A stretch of 64,000 nucleotides of DNA from Pseudomonas paralcaligenes (lineage in GTDB: Bacteria > Pseudomonadota > Gammaproteobacteria > Pseudomonadales > Pseudomonadaceae), in assembly GCF_019655855.1 (NCBI RefSeq), contig NZ_BPFX01000002.1, forward strand, positions 62,001-126,000. The letters run 5' to 3'. The stretch's first letter is position 1. Every line of letters begins with the position of its first letter. The notes under the pieces were generated by a model. The model worked only from the letters and a program-made list of their open reading frames with translations. It did no database searches and was not told the origin of the DNA. The translations under genes were made by a program, and so were the position numbers. Shown here one piece after another: positions 1 through 9,077 of this stretch.

Positions 1-98
1 TCGCTGCGGATATCGAGCACCAGCTGGGTCAGCAGGTCGGCGGTCCAGGGGTCGGCTTCGGCAATGAGGACTTCCGGTACGGCGACCGCGGCGGGCAT
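1..98 (-). CDS. N-terminus of probable response regulator (partial)
   Basis: The first 32 codons of a minus-strand gene run off the left edge. They encode an N-terminus of the form PEVLIAEADPWTADLLTQLV, which resembles beta-strand 1 and helix 1 of a CheY-like receiver domain. In receivers the end of strand 1 normally carries two adjacent acidic residues. Here the order is Glu-Ala-Asp, so the usual pair is interrupted. The phosphorylated Asp and any output domain lie outside the window, so the assignment rests on a short stretch only. The ATG at 96-98 was chosen because nothing longer is supported. The neighbour on the right is a TetR gene on the same strand, separated by 160 bp. Confidence 0.4.
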   Translation of the reverse strand, partial: MPAAVAVPEVLIAEADPWTADLLTQLVLDIRS

Positions 99-258
99 GA
101 GGACCTCGGGTGATTGACCTGGTGATTTCGGCGGGTGGCGCGGCACAGCGGGCGTGGTGCGCCGGAAATGCTGAACGTGGCGTCAGGATAGCGCCACCCG
201 ACACCTGCGACGAGCGCTCTAGGTCAATACTCGGGGCTTATTTCCTACTACTTTGGAA

Positions 259-816
259 CTAATTCTGGCCCAGGCTGGAGGCGATCAATGCTCGACTGGA
301 TGCCAGCACCTCTTCCTGGCGCTCCTGGCTGGCCATCATCCGCGCCAGCACCAGCGCGCCGACGCACTGGGCGAGGATGGCCCAGGCCAGCTGCTCGTCG
401 CCCAGTTCCCGCGCCCAGGCCTGCTGCAGGCGGGCCAGCCAGTGCTCGGCCGTCGCCCGCACCTCGGCGTCGGCGCGGGCGATCTCTGCGCCCAGGGCGG
501 GGATGGCGCAGCCGGCGGAGGGCTGCTGCACGTGCTTCATGTTGAGGTACATGGCCAGGCAGCGCTGCAGCTTGTCGCGGCTGGCGTCGCTGCTGCCGAG
601 GCGTTCCGCGCTGCGGCTCAGCTCGCGCTCGACGATGGCAGCGAACAGTTCGTCCTTGGACGAGAAGTGCCCGTAGAAGGCGCCGCCGGTCAGGCCGATG
701 GCCTTCATCAGGCCGTCCACCCCGGTGCTGGCGAAGCCGCCGCACTTGGCCAGGCTGCCGCTGGCGTCGAGCAGCTTCTCGCGGGTCTGGGCCTTGTGTT
801 CGGCGGAATAGCGCAT
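259..816 (-). CDS. TetR/AcrR-family transcriptional repressor
   Basis: This is a 185-residue TetR-type regulator, the usual length for the family. The N-terminal DNA-binding domain spans about residues 8-55, with the helix-turn-helix in the stretch STGVDGLMKAIGLTGGAFYG followed by HFSSKDEL. The rest is the helical ligand-binding domain, which has no recognisable ligand signature and carries several Cys residues (for example in the PSAGCAIP segment). The start is the ATG at 814-816, preceded by AGGAG at good spacing. A much longer open frame continues upstream, but it runs through the divergent SDR gene and is not credible. The gene is divergent from the SDR oxidoreductase at 901, and an 84-bp spacer holds a perfect palindrome. 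By family logic it represses itself and the SDR gene, with release by an unknown, possibly electrophilic, ligand. Confidence 0.95.
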   Translation of the reverse strand: MRYSAEHKAQTREKLLDASGSLAKCGGFASTGVDGLMKAIGLTGGAFYGHFSSKDELFAAIVERELSRSAERLGSSDASRDKLQRCLAMYLNMKHVQQPSAGCAIPALGAEIARADAEVRATAEHWLARLQQAWARELGDEQLAWAILAQCVGALVLARMMASQERQEEVLASSRALIASSLGQN

Positions 817-870
817 GGGGGACAACTCCTGCTTGACGGGTGCCGAAAGCGTAGCATAACGTCTGTTAAG

Positions 871-884
871 TAAACGATCGTTTA
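871..884. promoter_or_regulatory. Candidate TetR operator
   Basis: The sequence TAAACGATCGTTTA is a perfect 14-bp palindrome lying between the divergent TetR gene (start 816) and the SDR gene (start 901), 17 bp upstream of the SDR start codon. Its length and symmetry suit a TetR dimer. Binding is inferred from position only. Confidence 0.55.
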
Positions 885-900
885 TCAAAGAGGTGACGAC

Positions 901-1641
901 ATGAGCGACAACAAGAATGACAAGAAGGTGGTGCTGGTGATCGGCGCCGGCGACGCGACCGGCGGCGCCATCGCCAGGCGCTTCGCCCGCGAGGGCTTCG
1001 TCGCCTGCGTCACCCGGCGCAGCGCGGACAAGCTGCAGCCCCTGGTGGACGGCATCCGCGCCGAGGGCGGCGAGGCCCACGGCTTCGGCTCCGACGCGCG
1101 CAAGGAGGAGGAGGTCGCCGAACTGGTCGAGCGGATCGAGCGCGACATCGGCCCGATCGAGGCCTTCGTCTTCAACATCGGCGCCAACGTGCCGTGCAGC
1201 ATCCTTGACGAGACCGCCCGCAAGTACTTCAAGATCTGGGAGATGGCCTGCTTCTCCGCCTTCCTCACCGCCCAGGCGGTGGCCCGGCGCATGGTCACCC
1301 GCGGCCGCGGCACCATCCTCTTCACCGGCGCCACCGCGGGCCTGCGCGGTGCCTCCCACTTCGCCGCCTTCGCCGGCGCCAAGCATGGCCTGCGCGCCCT
1401 GGCCCAGAGCATGGCGCGCGAGCTGGGGCCACGGAACATCCACGTCGCCCACGTGGTGGTGGATGGCGCCATCGACACGGACTTCATCCGCGACACCTTC
1501 CCCGACCTCTATGCACGCAAGGACCAGGACGGCATCCTCGACCCGGAGCACATCGCCGACAACTACTGGTTCCTGCATGCCCAGCCGCGCGATGCCTGGA
1601 CTTTCGAACTGGATCTGCGCCCCTGGATGGAGAAGTGGTAG
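901..1641 (+). CDS. SDR-family oxidoreductase with Phe in place of catalytic Tyr
   Basis: A 246-residue short-chain dehydrogenase/reductase, normal length for a classical SDR. The nucleotide-binding glycine motif is seen as GAGDATGG at residues 15-22, and the NNAG-type structural motif as NIGAN. The segment that normally carries the catalytic YxxxK reads FAGAK (F157, K161), so the general-base tyrosine is absent although the lysine is kept. The upstream TGATAG/FTGAT serine region is also altered. The substrate cannot be predicted; the protein may bind NAD(P) with little or no classical activity. The start ATG at 901 has a GAGG Shine-Dalgarno 7 nt upstream. The gene lies divergent from a TetR repressor and 156 bp before a DsbA-like isomerase, which together suggests a small regulated catabolic or detoxification unit. 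Confidence 0.9.
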   Translation: MSDNKNDKKVVLVIGAGDATGGAIARRFAREGFVACVTRRSADKLQPLVDGIRAEGGEAHGFGSDARKEEEVAELVERIERDIGPIEAFVFNIGANVPCSILDETARKYFKIWEMACFSAFLTAQAVARRMVTRGRGTILFTGATAGLRGASHFAAFAGAKHGLRALAQSMARELGPRNIHVAHVVVDGAIDTDFIRDTFPDLYARKDQDGILDPEHIADNYWFLHAQPRDAWTFELDLRPWMEKW

Positions 1642-1797
1642 GCGGCTGGCTGCGCGACGATGAGGCGTTATTGGCAGGTCGGTGAAAAATGCTCATTGGC
1701 TACAGCCAACTCCGCTTTTTCCCCAACCCGCCGCCTAGCCTGATCGCCGCTCGCGCAGCCGCGATTTCGTGAACAACAAACAGAAGAGCACACCCCG

Positions 1798-2388
1798 ATG
1801 AGCAAGACCGTGGATTTCTATTTCGACTTCGGCAGCCCCACCACCTACCTGGCGTGGACCCAGCTGCCGAAGCTCTGCGCCGAGACCGGCGCCACCCTGG
1901 TGTACAAGCCGATCCTGCTGGGCGGAGTGTTCCAGGCCACCGGCAATGCCTCGCCGGTGACCATCCCGGCCAAGGGCCGCTTCATGATGCAGGACCTGGC
2001 CCGCTACGCCCGCCGCTACCAGGTGCCGATGCAGTTCAACCCGCACTTCCCGATCAACACCCTGCCGCTGATGCGCGCCGCCGCGGCCGTGCAGCTGCAT
2101 ATGCCGGAGCGCTTCGAGGCCTTCCTCAAGCTGATCTTCGAGGCCATGTGGGTGCAGGCGTGCAACCTGGGCGACCCGGCGGTGCTGGGCGAGGTGCTGG
2201 CGTCCGGCGGCTTCGAGCCGCAGCGGCTGCTGGCGCTGATCGCCGAGCAGGAGGTGAAGGACGCGCTCAAGGCCACCACCGACGAGGCGATCAAGCGTGG
2301 CGTGTTCGGCGCGCCAGCCATGTTCGTTGGCGACGAGCTGTTCTTCGGCCAGGATCGCCTGGACTTCGTGCGCGAGGCGCTGGCCTGA
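1798..2388 (+). CDS. 2-hydroxychromene-2-carboxylate isomerase family protein (DsbA-like thioredoxin fold)
   Basis: A 196-residue member of the DsbA/kappa-GST superfamily. The N-terminus YFDFGSPTTYLAW is the typical start of this group, in which Ser replaces a redox Cys and binds glutathione. The C-terminal half has GVFGAPAMFVGDELFFGQDRL, matching the cis-Pro loop and the family's closing segment. In naphthalene degradation such enzymes isomerise 2-hydroxychromene-2-carboxylate using glutathione. Most genomic copies outside PAH operons have unknown substrates, and no other ring-cleavage gene is visible here. It follows the SDR gene by 156 bp on the same strand, and a weak AGAAGAG ribosome site precedes the ATG. 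An inverted repeat and the gabT terminator lie just downstream. Confidence 0.92.
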   Translation: MSKTVDFYFDFGSPTTYLAWTQLPKLCAETGATLVYKPILLGGVFQATGNASPVTIPAKGRFMMQDLARYARRYQVPMQFNPHFPINTLPLMRAAAAVQLHMPERFEAFLKLIFEAMWVQACNLGDPAVLGEVLASGGFEPQRLLALIAEQEVKDALKATTDEAIKRGVFGAPAMFVGDELFFGQDRLDFVREALA

Positions 2389-2410
2389 GCGCGAGCCGTC
2401 GCCAGGGCGG

Positions 2411-2471
2411 TGGGAGCGGCCTTGGCCGCGACGCTTGCCGGTAGCCGGGATCGCGGCCGAGGCCGCTCCCA
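2411..2471. repeat. REP-type inverted repeat (GGGAGCGGCC family)
   Basis: Two 21-bp arms beginning TGGGAGCGGCCTTGGCCGCG (2411-2431) and ending with the inverse copy (2451-2471), with one or two differences, enclose a 19-bp centre. This is the paired palindromic intergenic repeat common in Pseudomonas. Related copies occur at 22221-22287, 26239-26301 and 30508-30576. Confidence 0.85.
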
Positions 2472-2490
2472 CACTGTTCGGGGCACGGGC

Positions 2491-2518
2491 AAAAAAAGAC
2501 CCGCCGTGTAGGCGGGTC
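2491..2518 (-). terminator. Intrinsic terminator of gabT
   Basis: The arms GACCCGCC (2498-2505) and GGCGGGTC (2511-2518) form an 8-bp stem with a 5-nt loop. Read on the minus strand it is followed by seven U residues (A-tract 2491-2497). It lies 80 bp beyond the gabT stop. Confidence 0.85.
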
Positions 2519-2600
2519 GGGAGGGAATCGCCCGGGCGGGGGCCTCGGGCGAATCGGGCGTCGCCCCCATGCACAGGGGCGACACGCAGGACGGTAGGGC

Positions 2601-3878
2601 TCAGGCCAGTTCGTCGAAGCACTCGGCGACGATGGCGATGCCTTTTTCCAGTTGCTCGTCCGGAATGGTCACCGGCATCAGGAAGCGCAGCACGTTGTAG
2701 TAGGTGCCACACGACAGCAGGATCAGGCCCTTGTCGCGGGCACGGGCGACGATCTTGCCGACCAGCTCGGCGGCCGGCTTGTCGTGGTCGCCGCCCTCGA
2801 ACAGCTCGATGGCGACCATCGAGCCCAGGCCGCGCACGTCGCCGATCACCTTGTGCTTGGCGGCGATGGCGTTGAGGCCGGCCTTGAGCTTCTCGCCCAC
2901 GGCCTGCGAACGCTCCAGCAGCTTCTCTTCCTCGAACACTTCCATCACGGCCAGGGCCGCGGCGCAGGCGATCGGGCTGCCGGCGTAGGTGCCGCCCAGG
3001 CCGCCGGGGGCGATGCTGTCCATGATCTCGGCCTTGCCGCACACGCCGGAGATCGGGAAGCCGCCGCCGACCGATTTGGCGAAGGTGGTCAGGTCCGGGA
3101 CGATGCCCAGCTGCTCGGTGGCGAAGAAGGTGCCGGTGCGGCCGGCGCCGGTCTGCACTTCGTCGGCGATCAGCAGGATGCCGTGCTGGTCGCACAGGGC
3201 GCGCAGGCGCTGCATGAACGGCTTGGAGTTGACGTAGAAGCCACCCTCGCCCTGCACCGGCTCGATGATGATCGCGGCGATGTCCTGGGGCTGGGCGTCG
3301 TTCTTGAAGATGCGCTCGATGCTGGCGATCGACTCGTCTTCGCTGATGCCGTGCAGCGGGCACGGCGCCAGGGCGCGGAACACGCCGCCCGGCATCAGGC
3401 CCATGCCGGCGGAGTAGGGCACGACCTTGCCGGTCAGGCTCAGGGTCATCATGGTGCGGCCGTGGTAGGCGCCGGTGAAGGCGATCACGCCGGCGCGGCC
3501 GGTGGCGGCGCGGGCGATCTTCACGGCGTTCTCCACCGCTTCGGAGCCGGAGGTGACCAGCAGGGTCTTCTTGGCGAAGTCGCCCGGCACGCGCTTGGCG
3601 ATCTGCTCGCACAGGGCGATGTAGGGCTCGTAGGCCAGCACCTGGAAGCAGGTGTGGGTCAGCTTGGTCAGCTGCTCCTGCACGGCGGCGATCACCTTCG
3701 GATGCAGGTGACCGGTGTTCAGCACGGCGATGCCGCCGGCGAAGTCGATGTACTCGCGGCCGTCGACGTCCCACACGGTGGCGTTCTCGGCGCGCTCGGC
3801 GACGATCGGGTGGATCTGGCTGACGCCACGGGCCACGGCGGCCTGGCGACGTTGCAGGAGGGATTCGTTCTTGCTCAT
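2601..3878 (-). CDS. gabT: 4-aminobutyrate (GABA) transaminase
   Basis: A 425-residue class-III PLP aminotransferase, the usual GabT length. It transfers the amino group of 4-aminobutyrate to 2-oxoglutarate, giving succinic semialdehyde and glutamate. Visible signatures are the PLP-phosphate contact SGSEAVENA, the GAYHGRT segment, the cofactor aspartate in LLIADEVQTGAGRTGTFF, and the Schiff-base lysine in TFAKSVGGGFP. The chosen start (MSKNESLL, ATG at 3876-3878) has a GAGGA Shine-Dalgarno; an upstream in-frame ATG would add 13 residues without a ribosome site. It lies 204 bp downstream of gabD on the same strand, so the order is gabD then gabT and the pair takes GABA to succinate. A strong terminator follows. 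Identification is confident; a 5-aminovalerate activity is also common in this family. Confidence 0.95.
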   Translation of the reverse strand: MSKNESLLQRRQAAVARGVSQIHPIVAERAENATVWDVDGREYIDFAGGIAVLNTGHLHPKVIAAVQEQLTKLTHTCFQVLAYEPYIALCEQIAKRVPGDFAKKTLLVTSGSEAVENAVKIARAATGRAGVIAFTGAYHGRTMMTLSLTGKVVPYSAGMGLMPGGVFRALAPCPLHGISEDESIASIERIFKNDAQPQDIAAIIIEPVQGEGGFYVNSKPFMQRLRALCDQHGILLIADEVQTGAGRTGTFFATEQLGIVPDLTTFAKSVGGGFPISGVCGKAEIMDSIAPGGLGGTYAGSPIACAAALAVMEVFEEEKLLERSQAVGEKLKAGLNAIAAKHKVIGDVRGLGSMVAIELFEGGDHDKPAAELVGKIVARARDKGLILLSCGTYYNVLRFLMPVTIPDEQLEKGIAIVAECFDELA

Positions 3879-4082
3879 GTTGTCCTCATAAGCCGCTTCT
3901 TGGGCGGCCCGGTCCAAGGATGATGACGGGGCGGGGTGGGCGCTTCAGCTAACGATGATCGAACTGTCGCCTACCTGCTGGCCGTCGGCTGGGTCAGCCG
4001 GTGCCACCACCGGAAACGCCGACGCCGGGTGACCACGACTCCTGCCTGTCACCCGACACCCACGGATCACTGCCCGGCGGCC

Positions 4083-5534
4083 TTATACGCCACCGAGACA
4101 CATGTACTTGATTTCGAGATAGTCCTCGATGCCGTACTTAGAGCCTTCGCGGCCGAGGCCGGAGGCCTTCACGCCGCCGAACGGCGCCACTTCGTTGGAG
4201 ATCAGGCCGGTGTTGATGCCGACCATGCCGTACTCCAGGGCCTCGGCGACGCGGAACACGCGGCCCAGGTCGCGGGCGTAGAAGTAGGAGGCCAGGCCGA
4301 ACTCGGTGTCGTTGGCCATGGCGATCACTTCGCCCTCGTCCTTGAAGCGGAACAGCGGGGCCAGCGGGCCGAAGGTCTCTTCCTTGGCCACGGCGGCATT
4401 GTTCGGCACGTCGACCAGGATGGTCGGCTCGAAGAAGCTGCCGCCCAGGGCGTGCGGCTTGCCGCCGGCGACTACCTTGGCGCCCTTGCTCACGGCGTCG
4501 TCGATGTGTTCCTGGACCTTGGCCACGGCCTTCTCGTCGATCAGCGGGCCGGTGGTGGTGCCGTCTTCCAGGCCGTTGCCGATCTTCAGCTTGGCCACGG
4601 CGGCCTTGAGTTTCTCGACGAAGGCGTCGTACACGGAATCCTGGATGTACAGGCGGTTGGCGCAGACGCAGGTCTGGCCGTTGTTGCGGTACTTGGAGAT
4701 CAGCGCACCTTCCACAGCGGCATCCAGGTCGGCGTCGTCGAAGACGATGAACGGCGCGTTGCCGCCCAGTTCCAGGGACACCTTCTTGATGTCGTGGGCG
4801 CACTCGGCCATCAGCTGGCGGCCGATCTCGGTGGAGCCGGTGAAGGTCAGCTTGCGCACGATCGGGTTGCTGGTCAGCTCGCCGCCGACTTCGCCGGCGC
4901 TGCCGGTGACAACGCTGAACACGCCCTTGGGAATGCCGGCGCGCTCGGCCAGCTCGGCCAGGGCGAGGGCGGAGAAGGGGGTCTGCGAGGCGGGCTTGAG
5001 CACCATGGTGCAGCCGGCGGCCAGGGCCGGGCCGGCCTTGCGGGTGATCATCGCCGCCGGGAAGTTCCACGGGGTGATGGCGGCGGTCACGCCGATCGGC
5101 TGCTTGATCACGATCAGGCGCTTGTCCGGCTGGTGGCCCGGGATCACGTCGCCATAGACGCGCTTGGCCTCTTCGGCGAACCACTCGATGAAGGACGCGG
5201 CATAGGCGATCTCGCCCTTGGCCTCGGCCAGCGGCTTGCCCTGCTCCAGGGTCATCAGGCGGCCCAGGTCGTCCTGGCTGGCCATGATCAGCTCGAACCA
5301 CTTGCGCAGCTTCTGCGCGCGCTCCTTGGCGGTCAGCGCGCGCCAGGCCGGCAGCGCCTTCTCGGCGGCTTCGATGGCGCGGCGGGTCTCGGCCGCGCCC
5401 ATCTTCGGCACGTTGCCGAGGATCTCGCCGGTGGCCGGATTGTTGACCTTGATGGTCTGGCCGCTGTCGGCGTCCAGCCAGGTACCGTCGATGTAGGCTT
5501 GCTGGCGGAACAGCTGGGCGTCTTTCAGTTGCAT
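4083..5534 (-). CDS. gabD: NADP+-dependent succinate-semialdehyde dehydrogenase
   Basis: A 483-residue aldehyde dehydrogenase that oxidises succinic semialdehyde to succinate, the step after GabT. The catalytic Glu is in LELGGNAPFIVF, the nucleophilic Cys in NNGQTCVCANR, the cofactor-binding loop in FTGSTEIGR, and ITPWNFPAAMI is the classic ALDH N-terminal motif. The double-Cys context CVC is typical of bacterial GabD. The start MQLKDAQL (ATG at 5532-5534) has CAGGAG 8 nt upstream; a longer open frame adds nine residues without a site. It is the first gene of the gab pair, and its 331-bp upstream region contains a candidate promoter and operator palindrome. 5-Aminovalerate-derived glutarate semialdehyde is a likely second substrate in Pseudomonas, which would connect it with the glutaryl-CoA locus at 22-26 kb. 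Confidence 0.95.
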   Translation of the reverse strand: MQLKDAQLFRQQAYIDGTWLDADSGQTIKVNNPATGEILGNVPKMGAAETRRAIEAAEKALPAWRALTAKERAQKLRKWFELIMASQDDLGRLMTLEQGKPLAEAKGEIAYAASFIEWFAEEAKRVYGDVIPGHQPDKRLIVIKQPIGVTAAITPWNFPAAMITRKAGPALAAGCTMVLKPASQTPFSALALAELAERAGIPKGVFSVVTGSAGEVGGELTSNPIVRKLTFTGSTEIGRQLMAECAHDIKKVSLELGGNAPFIVFDDADLDAAVEGALISKYRNNGQTCVCANRLYIQDSVYDAFVEKLKAAVAKLKIGNGLEDGTTTGPLIDEKAVAKVQEHIDDAVSKGAKVVAGGKPHALGGSFFEPTILVDVPNNAAVAKEETFGPLAPLFRFKDEGEVIAMANDTEFGLASYFYARDLGRVFRVAEALEYGMVGINTGLISNEVAPFGGVKASGLGREGSKYGIEDYLEIKYMCLGGV

Positions 5535-5865
5535 GGCGTTCTCCTGTACACGCGGCGCCACGGAGGCAGGCAGTCGGAAGATGGAAGATAGCCGACCAGG
5601 ACGGGCCGGGCGTTTGAAATGTCAAACGAATGCTAGGGCCGGCGCAGACAAAGGGCAAGAGTCATGTTCGATAAAATCAACAAAATAACGAAAAAGAATG
5701 AATGACCAACGGGCGTCGGTCATTTCTCGCTCAACCCCGGGGCAAGCGAGGCGGCGCCACGCATCGAGGCGTCGGGCGCGGCACCTTCGCAGGTGTTCGG
5801 AGTGTTCGATATAAAGAACGAACGTGTCGCGGTGCCGCGCCGCCCCGTTCGTCTCGCGCTACGCC
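5535..5865. promoter_or_regulatory. gabD upstream region with candidate promoter and palindrome
   Basis: This 331-bp gap lies between gabD and the AraC gene. On the minus strand a sigma70-like promoter can be read as TTGCCC (5653-5658) and TAGCAT (5630-5635) with a 17-bp spacer. Immediately downstream lies CGTTTGAAATGTCAAACG (5611-5628), with 7-bp arms and a 4-bp centre, placed where a repressor would cover the transcription start. The rest of the gap shows no other gene. Both calls are by eye. Confidence 0.4.
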
Positions 5866-6888
5866 TCAGCCGCGCAGGGCGTCGCGGTGCTGGCTGGGGC
5901 TCTGCCCGGTCCAGCGCTTGAAGGCGCGGCTGAAGCTGCTGCTGTCGGCGAAGCCCAGCAGGTAGGCGATCTCGCTGATCGAGCAGTCGGCCTCGCGCAG
6001 ATGGCTCAGCGCCAGGTCGCGGCGGGTGTCGGCCAGCACCTGTTCGTAGCTGCTGCCCTCGTCGCTGAGGTGCCGTTGCAGGCTGCGCAGGCTCAGGTGC
6101 AGGCCGTGGGCCAGGGCCTCGGCGGACGGCTCGCCGTTCGGCAGGCTCTGTTCCAGGGCACGGCGCAGGCGGCGCGCCATGGTGTCCGGCTGCAGCGCTT
6201 CGAGGCGCTTCTGCAGCACCGTTTCGTTGTGCGCCGCCAGTTCCGGGTTGCCGTCGTCCAGCGGCCGGTCCAGGTCGGCGCTGGCGAAGCACAGCACGTC
6301 CTCGGCGGCGGCGAAGTGGATCGGCGCGCGGAATACCTCCTGCCAGGGCCGCGGGTCGTCCGGCGGCGGCCGGCGCAGGTGTACGGCCAGCGGCGCGTAG
6401 TCGCGGCCCAGGCGGTTGCGGCAGGTGCGCACGTAGATGGCGGCGAAGGCGTCTATCGCCTCGGGCGCCGGCGGCGGGCTGTCCGCCGGCAGGCGGAAGT
6501 GCAGTTCGCAGGTGCCGCCGAGGTCGCGCAGGCTCAGTTCCAGCGCGTCGCTGACCACCTGGTGGTAGCGCACGATGCGCTCGAACACTTCGCGCAGGCT
6601 GCTGCTGGCCATCACCGCCATGCCCAGGGCGTGGAAGGTGGTGGGGGCGACGTGGCGCGAGGTGTCCAGGCCCAGGGCCGGGTCGCCGCTGGCGGCGACC
6701 GCCAGTTGCCACAGGCGGGTGGTGGCGTCCAGCGGGTAGCGGGCGTTGGCGTCTTCCATCAGGGCCGGGTCGAGGCCGGCCTCGCGGCAGAGCGCGGCGC
6801 TGTCCAGACCGAGGGCGTCGAGCTGCCGGCGCAGGGCGCGGGTCCAGCTGGCCAGGGTGGTGGGTACGGTCGTGGTCGGGCTATGCAT
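5866..6888 (-). CDS. AraC-family transcriptional regulator (Arabinose_bd type N-domain)
   Basis: A 340-residue regulator of the OruR/ArgR-like AraC class, recognisable by its length and by the N-terminal sensory domain typified by PLDATTRLWQLAVAASGDPALG and FHALGMAVMASSSLREVFER. The C-terminal AraC DNA-binding domain (about residues 240-335) has both helix-turn-helices: LHLSLRSLQRHLSDEGSSYE and ISEIAYLLGFADSSSFSRAF, closing with FKRWTGQSPSQHR. The start at 6888 (MHSPTTTV) was preferred over an upstream ATG that would add a Pro/Arg-rich extension unlike the family. It is encoded on the same strand as gabD and upstream of it, and could control the gab genes, but this is only a positional inference. 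The ligand is unknown. Confidence 0.93.
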   Translation of the reverse strand: MHSPTTTVPTTLASWTRALRRQLDALGLDSAALCREAGLDPALMEDANARYPLDATTRLWQLAVAASGDPALGLDTSRHVAPTTFHALGMAVMASSSLREVFERIVRYHQVVSDALELSLRDLGGTCELHFRLPADSPPPAPEAIDAFAAIYVRTCRNRLGRDYAPLAVHLRRPPPDDPRPWQEVFRAPIHFAAAEDVLCFASADLDRPLDDGNPELAAHNETVLQKRLEALQPDTMARRLRRALEQSLPNGEPSAEALAHGLHLSLRSLQRHLSDEGSSYEQVLADTRRDLALSHLREADCSISEIAYLLGFADSSSFSRAFKRWTGQSPSQHRDALRG

Positions 6889-7330
6889 GGCTGTGGTTCT
6901 GCTCGCCGGGGCCACCTGGCCGTCGCATGCGGCGGTCGGTGGGGCACGGCTTGTCGTTATGGGTCGTCGCTGGCCCGGGAAAAGGCCGGTGCGCATGGCG
7001 CACCCTACCGCGAATGACGGGATACAAACGTATTCGTGGGTTCAGGCCGCCGATTTTTAATCAATAACGGCGGCGGCGGGCAACCGTTTCGCCGTTTTCT
7101 CCGTCACCGCTGCGCCGCCGCGCCCGTGGCCTGGACCGCCTGTCCGGGTTTTAAGTTAAAAATGACTGAAGTCAATGTTAGATATTATTAGTTTGTTGTG
7201 AGTTTTGCGGCTCGGCACACTACGCGCCTCTGTCAGCCAAGCCGTCTGCCTCACGAGGGAAGACGGTAGTGGCCACCACAGCGGGCCGGCTGACAGGGCA
7301 TTCCCTCCGTCGGTGTTCCGGTTCCTGGTC
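6889..7330. promoter_or_regulatory. Intergenic region upstream of ccoN with a REP and an FNR/Anr-like dyad
   Basis: This 442-bp gap lies between the AraC gene and ccoN. It holds a single REP palindrome (6988-7008). An AT-rich stretch at 7150-7200 contains ATGACTGAAGTCAA (7162-7175). Read on the minus strand this is TTGAC-N4-GTCAT, a partial match to the Anr/Dnr consensus TTGAT-N4-ATCAA (7 of 10 symmetric positions), followed by an AT-rich TATTAT. Anaerobic control would be expected for a cbb3 subunit gene, but the match is weak. No further gene was seen. Confidence 0.35.
6988..7008. repeat. Single REP palindrome (GTAGGGTGCGCC family)
   Basis: GGTGCGCATGGCGCACC followed by CTAC, in the reverse orientation of the GTAGGGTGCGCC palindrome. 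It is an isolated copy lying between the AraC gene and ccoN. Paired copies occur at 26004-26190, 33271-33326 and 41863-41917. Confidence 0.75.
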
Positions 7331-8754
<1,424 letters not shown>

Positions 8755-8758
<4 letters not shown>

Positions 8759-8976
8759 TCGTCGTGCCCGCGCTGCTGTCCCTGCTGGTGACGCTCTTCT
8801 GCCTGCTCGCCCGGCCCGCGCGCGACGAGCAGCAGCAGGCGGCGCTGCTGCCGTTCGCCGACGACCCTCCGGCCGCCCGCAGGCTGGAGCGCGACACCGG
8901 GCGGCGCTGCGAGGCGCTGGTCGAGGTGCCCTTCGAGCCTCTTTCCCGACCTCCGGGCTTCCATCTGGATGCCTGA
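8755..8976 (+). CDS. Small membrane-anchored protein coupled to ccoN
   Basis: A 73-residue ORF whose ATG overlaps the ccoN stop in the arrangement ATGA, a sign of translational coupling. Residues 1-20 ([20 protein letters not shown]) form one hydrophobic segment, followed by a charged tail rich in Glu, Arg and Pro with a Gln run. This layout, one helix plus a short soluble tail, resembles CcoQ, the small cbb3 assembly/stability subunit, although there is no clear sequence match. It ends 52 bp before an intrinsic terminator, so ccoN and this gene form a complete two-gene unit. The coding call rests on the overlap, the membrane segment and the terminator. Confidence 0.75.
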
Positions 8977-9028
8977 ATCGTTCCATGGTCCAGGGATGGA
9001 CACTCCCGACGCCTGCCCCGGCGTCTTC

Positions 9029-9062
9029 AGGCCCTCCGCGTCGTCGCAGGGCCTCTTTTCTT
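9029..9062 (+). terminator. Intrinsic terminator of the ccoN unit
   Basis: AGGCCCT (9029-9035) pairs with AGGGCCT (9048-9054), followed by CTTTTCTT. It lies between the small ccoN partner and the HPP-CBS gene. Confidence 0.75.
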
Positions 9063-9077
9063 GATCAGTACCTGCCC

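Noticed and set aside
253..873. Plus-strand open frame antisense to the TetR gene
   Set aside because: It lies wholly opposite a clear regulator gene and gives a low-complexity Ala/Gly/Val-rich product, the pattern of a high-GC shadow frame.
2016..2585. 189-codon minus-strand frame downstream of gabT
   Set aside because: It overlaps the isomerase gene and its 3' repeat, has no motif, and lies beyond the gabT terminator only as antisense sequence.
7049..7064. CCGATTTTTAATCAAT as an Anr box upstream of ccoN
   Set aside because: The half-sites are separated by five rather than four bases and the first half is CCGAT, so it does not meet the FNR-type consensus.
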